This document shows, one piece after another, positions 10,761 to 19,580 of a stretch of DNA of 36,487 nt (within the stretch, counting starts at the first letter, position 1; each line of letters opens with the position of its first letter). The stretch comes from Lingula anatina (lineage: Eukaryota > Brachiopoda > Lingulata > Lingulida > Lingulidae), in contig NW_019774380.1 in the NCBI RefSeq assembly GCF_001039355.2, positions 301,631 through 338,117 of the forward strand, read 5' to 3'. Under the pieces are notes generated by a model that was not told the DNA's origin, searched no databases, and worked only from the letters and a program-made list of their open reading frames with translations. The position numbers were made by a program, and so were the translations under genes.

Positions 10761-10803
10761 TCCAAGGGATATGGTGTTTCACTGAGATGGAAAACCCTTA
10801 AAG

Positions 10804-11232
10804 GTAACCGTGTTTTTGGGCAGAGAAATAGACTAAAATGATTTTTCGGTTGCAGTCTATACCATAAACCTTTCACCTTACTGGCCATTCGGACCTCAAC
10901 TTTTCTAAAAACTACTGGTCTGAGACGGGATTCACTGGTCCAAATACAAATTTAAATAAAATTGTACTGGATTGCATGAAAAAGACCTTGGCGTTTTTAG
11001 AATTATGATGTAACAGTTTAATTAAAAAAGAAATCAAATCAAAAGTTCTTTTGGTAACTTAAAAAAAAACCTTATGGTCAAATAACCAATTGAAACATTC
11101 TGACAAATCTTGTTCGAACAATAATTAGTATTTTAGTCATTGACTACACAGAAAATAGACATATTGATACAACAAAGGGTTGGTGATTCAATTAACAGGC
11201 TTAATAATAATCAGAAAGTGTTACCGTTTTAG
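10804..11232. other. Spacer between the array and the TARDBP relic
   Basis: The last block's donor reads GTAACC rather than GTAAGC, and the following sequence is unrelated to the 69-bp spacer. The stretch is AT-rich with no supportable ORF. Its end (TTACCGTTTTAG) forms the acceptor of the TARDBP-like exon. Confidence 0.5.
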
Positions 11233-11389
11233 AGAACAAAAGGAAAGGAGATGAGATAATCACAACGAGAAAACAAAGCGGCTGGACAGCAAAAAGTCCA
11301 GTGACCTGATAGTGCTGGGTTTGCCTTGGAAGAGCACAGACGATGACTTGAAGGCTTACTTCTCACAGTTTGGTGAAATCATGGCACAG
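11233..11389 (+). pseudogene. TARDBP (TDP-43) RRM1 exon fragment, frameshifted
   Basis: In one frame the start reads ENKRKGDE, matching the linker before RRM1 of TDP-43 (DNKRKMDE in human). After a one-base frame change near 11256-11265 it reads [20 protein letters not shown], then [14 protein letters not shown], matching the beta1/RNP2 and first helix of RRM1. The segment ends at the same residue as the corresponding human exon and is followed by GT (GTACTC, a weak donor). FGEIMAQ is one residue short of FGEVLMVQ. The next exon (RNP1, KGFGFVRF) is absent downstream. The retained splice boundaries argue for segmental duplication and decay rather than a retrocopy. A real exon with an unusual acceptor is less likely. 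The intact TARDBP gene should be elsewhere in the genome. Confidence 0.6.
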
Positions 11390-12020
11390 GTACTCATTGC
11401 TACTCATTAAGATCACTGATTTGGGTTTCATGAAAAAATTTTTTAAAAGTTAGTCTTAAATTTTAGACCAAAAGGATTAAAATGGAGCAGTCCAGAGTTA
11501 TTATTGATATCAAATGATTGTAATTTAGTTCTTCTAATAAAACTAATTACTGTTTTAAGTGAACTGCTTATGCCGCAGGCTGCTTTAAATACACAATTTA
11601 TGGAAATTAAACAAACTAGACAACAGTTCACTTTTGTTTGTACCATAAAATGTAGAAGTAAAGTCTGATAGAAAACAAGCATCTAATCATAATTCTTAAA
11701 AACGTATTCATGCTAAAAATTCATTTATATTTTGAGGCGAGTTAAGTTGATAGCATTTAATAATGGCCCTAAATATTTTCATGGGGCAGCCCACTGTCTC
11801 TCGAAATAAATTCGTAAGATTCTTTACAACAAATATCATTTTTATCTCAAGGTTCTGCTAAAAAAAGCCCTTAGCCATGCACTGTTATGAAACGATCCAC
11901 TGTCGCCGTAAAATGATTTCTCTCGGCCATTAACCACCCTTTTGGAATAAACCACTTTTCAAAGTTAGTACATTGGGGGAGGAAGGTATAGAGAAAAACT
12001 AATGCTATTTTATTTTACAG
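11390..12020. other. AT-rich sequence after the TARDBP fragment
   Basis: I looked for the next TARDBP exon here and found none. It contains scattered ATTTA and poly-A/T. It ends with the pyrimidine-rich TATTTTATTTTACAG acceptor of the array-related relic at 12021. Confidence 0.5.
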
Positions 12021-12163
12021 AATTCGATTATGGCAAGTCTAGATGGAGCTCCCACTTAGCGTAAGAAGATTCCAGCCATGGCCTGTTTATAAGGTGGCTG
12101 CATGGGGGAACATCAGAAGCATATGGTGTTTCTCGGAAATGGAAACCTTGCAAGTCGTAAAAG
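12021..12163 (+). repeat. Divergent single copy of the array block (relic 1)
   Basis: This block lies between TTTTACAG and a GTAACT donor. Its start (ATTCGATTATGGCAAG, then GGAGCTCCCACT) matches the unique start of the first array block (CTCGATTAAGGCGATT, then AGAGCTCCCACT). Its middle retains AAGGTGGCTGCATGGGGGAA and its end GCATATGGTGTTTCTCGG. All three frames contain stops. It has only one repeat unit and so resembles the pre-expansion form. Confidence 0.6.
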
Positions 12164-12357
12164 GTAACTCATGTTATTGCGAAGAATAATACACTAGAGT
12201 CAGTTACCTTACCTCACAAAATTCTTGAAACAAAGCCCTTAGTCATATTAATTTTACAGCTCACTTTCACCTCTGAATAAAAAATTAAGGTTAGTGGGTT
12301 GGGTAGGGAGAACAGGTAAATGGGGAAACTAATGTTTTCTAAATTTCTGTTTTGAAG

Positions 12358-12486
12358 TTGAGACGGATAGCATTGGTGAGCTCCTGGCCTGATGACGGTC
12401 CACTTTCATAAGGTTAAAATGGAGAAAGCGATATTAGCATGTGGGATTTCAATGTGTGATACCACTGAAATTTAGGACTCTTTAAG
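12358..12486 (+). repeat. More divergent array-block relic 2
   Basis: A block between TTTTGAAG and GTAAGT retains only traces of the array block: GAGCTCCTGGC near the start, and GGGATTTCAATGTGTGA followed by GGACTCTTTAAG at the donor end. Similarity is weak, and position, orientation and splice-site ends carry much of the call. Confidence 0.35.
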
Positions 12487-13342
12487 GTAAGTTATGGGCC
12501 AGGGTAGAGGGTGAACAAGGAACTTAATTTATTCTATAGATATTACAAATCTTTTGCCAATGCAAATTCAACAAACTTGATATTTTGTGCAAAGCCTTAG
12601 GCAAAATTGTTTTAAATTAGACTGTTTGGAAACTGTTGTCTAGCAATTAAATGTAGACATTTTTCTATTTACAATTTATCAAAGGAAATTCATATAGCAA
12701 ACATTTTAGAATCCAAAAGCTCTTTCAATTTGCCACAAACTTGAGAAAAAACTCATGCAAAAAACTCATTTTTGTAGACAAAAGCTTTTTAAGTTGTCAC
12801 AAACTGGCAAAAAAAAAAAAAGAAAAAATCACTCCATATGATTTTGACATCCTATCGACCAACTTTCAGATCTTCATCAGTTTCAATGTGACACACGTGG
12901 CGTTGTCACTGGTCTAGAATACTAGGAGCTACTACCCCCCAACCTCGCCCTCGGTGCTGCGGTTGTGGTATTAATTAAGACACCATCGTACAGGTGAGCA
13001 TGTATTTTCATCTGTTTATATTGTTCAGATCTTTAGGCTTTTTCGTGATTTATATTCCTTCCAATATCCCTCTTATTTTCTAGTCACTTTCTTTTTGTAG
13101 AATCTTAGCACTGTGTTTAATCATAATGTGGTTTTCTTGTTGTGTTATAGAAATAAAATAAAATAAAATAAAATAAAATAAAATAAACGTGTTAAGAACC
13201 AAGGCATTATGAAACAAAATTATGAAAATACTAGAGTTAACGGTGTGTACATACTAGTGACATGCATGTTCTTTGTTGCAAGAACTGCAAGCTTTCAATT
13301 ACTTTTCATACTTTTGTGTTAACATGTTACATTTCATTTGTA
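12487..13342. other. Intergenic or intronic stretch
   Basis: A possible small exon lies at about 12870-12992 (acceptor ACTTTCAG, end ACAG|GTGAGC), but it has stops in the frame tested and no recognisable content. A pentanucleotide (AAAAT)n microsatellite is at 13151-13187. Nothing else is supportable. Confidence 0.4.
13151..13187. repeat. (AAAAT)n microsatellite
   Basis: About seven tandem copies of AAAAT/AAATA. Confidence 0.9.
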
Positions 13343-13468
13343 GGCTACGAAAGGGCAGTTTTTCAGATAGAATGCCCGAACGCAGATACCATCAATCCTA
13401 GCCCAAATGTTCAAGATGTAAAACGCTTAATGGCGCTAGCAAAGTGCACCTGTAGCCACTTTCAGTGA
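13343..13468 (+). CDS. Possible terminal exon of unknown gene
   Basis: After a TTTCATTTGTAG acceptor, 41 codons run open to TGA: GYERAVFQIECPNADTINPS, then PNVQDVKRLMALAKCTCSHFQ. The composition is protein-like, with three cysteines and no low-complexity sequence. I do not recognise it. It is followed by about 1.6 kb of AT-rich sequence ending near AATAAA at about 15067, which could be a long 3' UTR. No upstream exon of the same gene was identified with confidence. Confidence 0.25.
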   Translation, partial: GYERAVFQIECPNADTINPSPNVQDVKRLMALAKCTCSHFQ

Positions 13469-15462
13469 CGATTGGACTTCCTAGCAGTCTTGGTTTTTAA
13501 GGACACAGCTTGTCTGCAAAAAAATTTTAGAGAATGTGGAATGGTAATGAAGAGCGAAATATTGAATGAAATAGGAATACAATCTAATAATGTTCTCAAG
13601 TCTTTTATTTATTGAGAATTTTTGCGCTTCATGGGTCACAGATATGAGTTGGGTATAATTGCATTTAGTAAGTTTTATTTTTTTCACTCATGACAGTGAA
13701 ACATTTTATTCCAATAGCTTAAGAGCAAAAAATGGAAGTTCAGTATGATCATTCATAATTCCACAAATGTTCAATTGAATATGATGAATTGTGGTTCTTT
13801 GTGAAAATAGTCTGCCTCTACAGTTATTAGTAAAATTTAAAATATAGCATCCAGTTGCTTTATCCACATTCTAAATGCAGATAGGTTTTCGCTCGCAAAA
13901 CATTGGAATACCACTGTTTATGGTCGTCTGTGTTTTATTTCAATCTTAGTGATGTAGTCATTTTTCAAATTTGTGCTTTTGATGATGTGGAGTTGTTTGT
14001 CAGTATATAGCATTTGAGAAGATCATTATCCGCACACTAACCTCAACTAACTCTCACATCTTTGTAAAATCCGACTTGATGTAAACGCTTTTACATGAAG
14101 CGGTTTTACATTGATAGCTTGTGCAAAATCTATAATGAAATATTTAACGTTTGAGAAAATATTTCATTACATTTTTGTACATAGTCTGCTCCTCATGAGG
14201 GATGGCTGGGTGCACACAGCCATCTCTCAAGAATGAGTATCGCACATTACTAATATTATGATTTTCTCAAGTGTTATAGTTGACAAACGTATCCAATTCA
14301 TCATATATGCACCTTTTTTCTCCGGACCCAAAAATTCATATTGAAATTTGCATGGACGGCCATACAGTGTAATGTGAAATATGAAATATGTCGAAGCAAG
14401 CTTGCTTTATTTTTTACTTGTATCATACAGGTAGTTGCGATTTCAGGGCAAAATTACAAACAGTTATGTCAAAATTTAATTTCAATCATTAAGGTTTCTG
14501 GGTAATAATCATATTACCCGAACTTTTATATATTTTATCATGAGAGAGAACTATATCCAATTTCTGATGTATGCTTTCAGTTGTAAAAGGATCGAGTTAC
14601 TTTATTTATGACTTCATCTCCCTAGATGAAGTTAAAATATGCCTTAGTTTAATTGTGTTAAGACTCTAGAAAATGTGTCTGAATTGTCTTTAGTACCTCT
14701 TTCAGTAGGGATTACATGTACTTTGGTAAATTCTTGTGCTTCATTTTGTGTACCAGTATAGTGTATATAGAGAATAGTTTGTAGTCACGAGAAAAAGTTT
14801 ATTCAGTTGCACCGTGCAGTCTAAAACGGGACGATATTTATGAACTGTAATGCGCCGTGCCAATAGAAAATCTGAAGTCGTCATGTTTTATACTGAAGTA
14901 TCCGGGCGTGGGCATTTTCCCGGCATTCCCCACGAAGGGTTTAGACGGGTTTTTCCCCACGGCCCGAGAGCATTGATCTACCATATATTGATTCATTGCG
15001 TTTACGTGATTAATTAATGATAACTTGAGTACTTTTGAAATTGAATGTTACTGTATATAATAGTTGAATAAAACTATATTTTCTAATTTTTCTTTTTGTT
15101 AAAAAACAGAAGGCGTGCACAGATGGAAAAATAGTAAAGTTAAGTTAATAATTAAGTTTTTTCGTTTTCTCACATTTTAATTAATTTCAGACTGCATTTT
15201 AATTTGCAACCTTCATCACGAAGCGCTAAAGAGGACACGTTTTCCGGACATCGAGATCCATATATACGAAATCTAATTGTTCTCTGGGCTCTATTCATTC
15301 CGACCAATGAGAAACCCGCAAACGGGCTCCAACCCCAAGTGTGTATATTCCTTTTGAGACCAAATTTCTTAGGTTTTTCAGCTGTTACTTAAAAAAATGT
15401 TGTTTTGGAGAGCAAACAGTGCCTTTTTGTACGGTTTAGAACTATAATTTATATAGTTAGTC

Positions 15463-15540
15463 AAAATTCTAATTTCAAGAGGGGAATATTGGTGTGATAT
15501 ATTTTTCAGAAACCGAAGGGGCGAGGGGGGGGGGGGTCAG
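15463..15540. repeat. Dispersed repeat copy B with G-tract
   Basis: GTCAAAATTCTAATTTCAAG followed by AGGGGAATATTGGTGTGA closely matches 4737-4775 and also leads into a long G-tract (12 G near 15526-15537). The preceding AGAACTATAA is shared too. Confidence 0.55.
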
Positions 15541-16509
15541 GAGTCGGTGTTGAAATCATTCGCAAAGAATGGCGAATCTATATGATTTAGAGGATAAATT
15601 GATAAAACTTATTTTTGTGAGCTCTTGATTATAGTAGGTTATTTTGCCATTTATTTGCAATATAATAAAGCCTACAGAGCTTCACTACCCTGTACATAAA
15701 AATACGGAAGAAAACAACGTAACGGCTACGCGCTATCAAGAACTGGTGTACCAATGAGATGAGATTAGGAAAGAATTTACTCAATTATAAAAATCGGAAA
15801 TATTTTTTCTTTGGAGCAAAGTTTGTTGAATGCAAAGGTAAATGTAAAAGCAATACAATTAATAAATTAAGAATTGGGGTTTAAAAACAAATTAAAATGA
15901 GTTACCGCACTCGGATAAAAACAGTGATTATGCATCTAGCTTACATTAGACACGTAGACATCTTAGCTTCTTGTGCGGCACATGCTTTTTTTAAAAGTAG
16001 GACAGAAAGGAATTGTTTGAAAAAAATATTTCTAGCCTTCAAACAATCCCACAGATTGCAGATAATTGGGAAACAAAGCAAAAAAGTGATTTGAAATTGT
16101 TTATTAAATGCCTTTTCTTTATTTACATAGCAAACAAATATTCCATATGAAGAAATTTTAACAAAAATTTTCTAGGAGATGATTTCTTTTTGGCCAACCA
16201 CTACACCGAGGACATGACGTTAACATTATTAATGCATATAAATATTTACATATTTACACATATTTTTCCAGTCTCAAATAAATTCTCAGGTTAAAGAAAT
16301 GGACTGATCCATACAAAACTTGAGTGACTACAGACAAAAAATAGCAACAAATGACTTAAAATCTTTCATTCTGAATGTAAATTCTCTTCCCCAATCAATA
16401 ATGTCCATCAACGATAAGACTGAAGTCAGTTACAATATGTTAAAATGGAGACAGCAGAATAAATGCATTTCATTTTTGGTGAGTGTTGAGATTAACTGGA
16501 CTGGGTTTG

Positions 16510-16515
16510 TTTATT
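16510..16515 (-). promoter_or_regulatory. Candidate CFAP45 polyadenylation signal
   Basis: TTTATT on the plus strand reads AATAAA on the minus strand, 21 bases past the CFAP45 stop. Further minus-strand AATAAA copies around 16.1 kb are alternatives. Confidence 0.3.
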
Positions 16516-16536
16516 GTCTTTGAATATTGTGAAGAA

Positions 16537-19536
16537 TTATGCACTTATGTGTTGAGGCTGGTTTATTTTTCTTTCCACTCCGGCAATGTATTTATCATGG
16601 ATTCCAAGGGACCTGAAAGAGAGAAAGCACAGATTATAAGCATACTTTTCAACATGAAATATGTTTACAAATTGCAGTATCTTCATCAAGAGTTTCTGAC
16701 TTTCAGAAATTATGCATGTTTTGTGCATTTATGATTATTTTTTTGTTAGTAAACGTCTTTTTATGGTTAATAAACAAGAGATCTGTGCCTTTTGGAAACT
16801 ACAATTTTGTCACCCATAAATGTGCAATAATTGTGATGTACACTTCAGAAAATTTTCTTTGGTGGAAAAAAAGCGGAGTGGGAAGTTTTATCACTGAAGT
16901 TACATGTAAAACAACCTACCTTAGATCATCTAATTTTTTCTTCTTTATTTCATCTAACTTTTGCCTTCTTTGTCTGGCCTCCTCATCCAGTTTCACACCT
17001 TCCTCAAAGAAAGCGTTTCTTGCATTTATCTTCTCTTCCTCCTTCTCTCTGATCTGCAGCCGCACGTCGTCAGCATGTCTGTACCTTTTCTTCATGCCTT
17101 CAACCTCCAGGCGCTTCTCCTTCTCCACAAGTTCTTTTTGTGCTCTGAAATCAATATAGTTTATAAATATAATAGAGAAACATAAACATGCCTCAAACTT
17201 TTCTATCATCGTTGTTTGTTGATTGAAATGTCTTGGTCAAACATGGTATTGCATGACATTGGCATGAATTAGTAAAACTTTTTTGTATTATGTACATAAT
17301 GCCATATGTAAAGAGGTGCAATTTTGTTTGTATATATGAGATTAAAAAATTTCAAAATATAGCCTCTGTGAGTAAGCTCCACATTGTTTGATCTTCAACG
17401 ATAATGTGTGGTGTGTAATATGCTGACAAATGGAAAAATATTAAATATTAATGATTGTTCTGTAATATTACCTAAGGACTCTCTCAAACTCTGCCCTCTC
17501 CCTCTGTGCCTGAACTGCCAAGAAGTGCTCTTTCTGGTCCATCTGCTTGGCCCGCGCTACCTTCAGCATGGTCTCCGTTTCAACTTTCTTGCGTTGCTCC
17601 ATGGCTTCCTTGGCACGCCACTCACGCTCCGCTTGTTCTTGTGCACGCTTTGCACGTAGAGCATCTCTCTCTGCCTGCTCGTCCCGTGCACGTTCTTGCA
17701 AGGCACGCATTCTTGCAGTTTCCTTTTCCTTCTCAATTCGTATTCTTTCCTGTTCTCTCTCAAAAGCTGCTTCTCTTTCCTGGAAATGAAATTTCACAGT
17801 TTAGTTGAGTACTTATTTCCAGCCTTCTTAATAAACAGTAAATTACTTCATTTATAATTTACACTTCATGGCTTAATCCTCTTCCAACAGTATTCAAAGC
17901 CTTAGTAAGGCTCATGCAACTACTTCATACACATTTTACTTAGGTTCAAAGTTCATTAAACAATCAATTTTGATGCCCTAGGGTTATGCATTTTTTAAAG
18001 CTTTATAGAAAACCCATCTATAAAAATCAACATGTTTTCTTTATTTTTACAGTTTTTGTTTTTCAAAAGAGTAAGGAAACTTACAGCTTTCTGTTTCTGG
18101 TATTCCACAACTTTGAGTTCTGCCAATTTCTCTTGTTCTGCTTGTAGTTCTTTTCTCTGCAGCATATCTGCATTGGCGCGATTCAGCTCTTCCTACAATA
18201 AAACACAGCACATCATAAGGCATGGTTTTACAAGCATTTGAAATTACATATTACATATTGAAATTTAATTTGAAATTACATATTTATAACAAAAAATCCT
18301 TTTCTTTGGGGGGGGGGGGGGGCAGGAACAGAAAAAATATTTTTTAAGCATTTACATCTGATTTTCCAACTCCAAATAGTTGAGAAATTACTTTTCAAAA
18401 AAAAAAAAAAAAAGTTTTAAAAAGCAAAATATCTACTTTTTAATCAAAGCATGTGTACTCTGAAAATGGAATTATTTTAATTTATCATCTACAATCTTCA
18501 TTCCAACAGATGAAACCCACCCTCAATGCTGCTGCCTCGGCGTGTTTCTTCTCCAGCTTCTGTTCATCCTCCTCCATCAGCTTTCTGAGATATTTTTGCA
18601 TTTGGATGTTTTCTTGATCTTTCCTCTCGAGCTCAAACAGACGCTCTTGGTCATTATCCTGAAGAAATAACAAAGTAGGAGGTTAGAAATAATAAATAAT
18701 TAGGAAAAAAAAATTCAGTGTAGAGTAAGTATGTGTTCACATTTATATCATAAAATGGAAAATGTTATGATAAGAAAAGTCAGATCTTAATTCTCAACTC
18801 ACATTCTTATTTTGTGGTGACATCATTAATCTTTATCATGTTACTATTGGCTAAGAAATCATTATTTATCTATATAAAAATACAAACATCTATCCATGTA
18901 TTTTCTAGTAGCAAAAAGTCAATCCAATATTACCTGAATTTGTTCCAAAACCTTAGCAGCTCCCAGCAGCTTCTCTTCTTTTCTTCTTTTCTCAATTTCC
19001 TCCTGCATGGCAATGGCATTGACACGCTCTACTTCCATCATCATGTCCAAGCGTTTCTCTTCCTCCTCCATCTCCGTCTTGATGTGGCCCTTCTCCAGGA
19101 CCTGGGCATCACGTATGGCATGACACTTGGCATTCAGTATGAGCTGGAAATAGAGAACATGACACTTGGCATTCAGTATGAGCTGGAAATAAAGAACATG
19201 ACACTTGGCATTCAGTATGAGCTGGAAATAAAGAACATGACACTTGGCATTCAGTATGAGCTGGAAATAAATATCATATCTTATTGCAACCTGCCAAAAT
19301 GTATACATTTTATGAGCTTTTGGCCATTATTGATGTATTAGATTTTAATATGCAATTTTGAATCCCGGGGATTTTTTGAAACATAAAGGGTATTACACTT
19401 GACATTGAAATGAATTGGAACTAATATAAATTATTCCTGTTCTGTTTTTTCCAGAAAGAGCTACATTTATACTTGTGGCATACACTGGTAGTTTATACAC
19501 ATCCAATTAAAACTGATGTATGTGAGATGGGTAATG

Positions 19537-19580
<44 letters not shown>

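Larger units (their letters stand above)
6908..10803 (+). repeat. Tandem array of 13 exon-like blocks and 12 identical-length micro-introns
   Basis: Thirteen blocks are bounded by splice-like sites: 6948-7138, 7208-7371, 7441-7705, 7775-7941, 8011-8225, 8295-8562, 8632-8846, 8916-9182, 9252-9414, 9484-9648, 9718-9880, 9950-10216 and 10286-10803. Each spacer is exactly 69 bp, starts GTAAGCCTGACTG, carries a branchpoint-like TGCTGAC and CATTAAT, and ends TTTTTCTTTCTTTTAACAG or a close variant. The first block is preceded by the same acceptor, ending at 6947. Most later blocks start with an ACTCGACAACTGCAAGGAGA-like leader and end GGCATATGGTGTTTC...CTTAAAG. Between these lie two to about nine copies of a 51/52-bp unit. 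The lengths (163-167, 215, 265-268, 518) form a ladder. Block lengths are not all divisible by three and the two ends are open in different frames, so a long protein is doubtful. A non-coding spliced transcript or a splice-site-bearing satellite is equally possible. Confidence 0.85.
13469..16536. other. 3'-UTR-like and intergenic DNA
   Basis: The first 1.6 kb is AT-rich, has many ATTTA motifs and an imperfect hairpin (14197-14228), and reaches a TTGAATAAAACT polyadenylation-like site near 15067, so it resembles a plus-strand 3' UTR. From about 15463 to 15540 there is a second copy of the dispersed repeat found at 4736. The remainder to 16509 shows no supportable gene. The tail of the CFAP45 transcript probably ends within the last few hundred bases. 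Confidence 0.4.

Noticed and set aside
7032-10888. Many overlapping 60-100 aa ORFs on both strands in the tandem array
   Set aside because: They are the same 51/52-bp stop-poor unit read in different frames and end in the 69-bp introns or at tail stops. None is a separate gene.
16716-17159. 147-codon plus-strand ORF
   Set aside because: It overlaps CFAP45 exon 9 antisense, and its Ser/Phe-rich composition is the mirror of Glu/Lys codons.
17506-17808. Plus-strand ORFs of about 80-100 codons and a second minus-frame ORF
   Set aside because: Shadows of CFAP45 exon 8, which matches the family in the other minus frame.
18814-19341. 175-codon plus-strand ORF with internal repeats
   Set aside because: Antisense shadow of CFAP45 exon 5 and its 39-bp tandem repeat.
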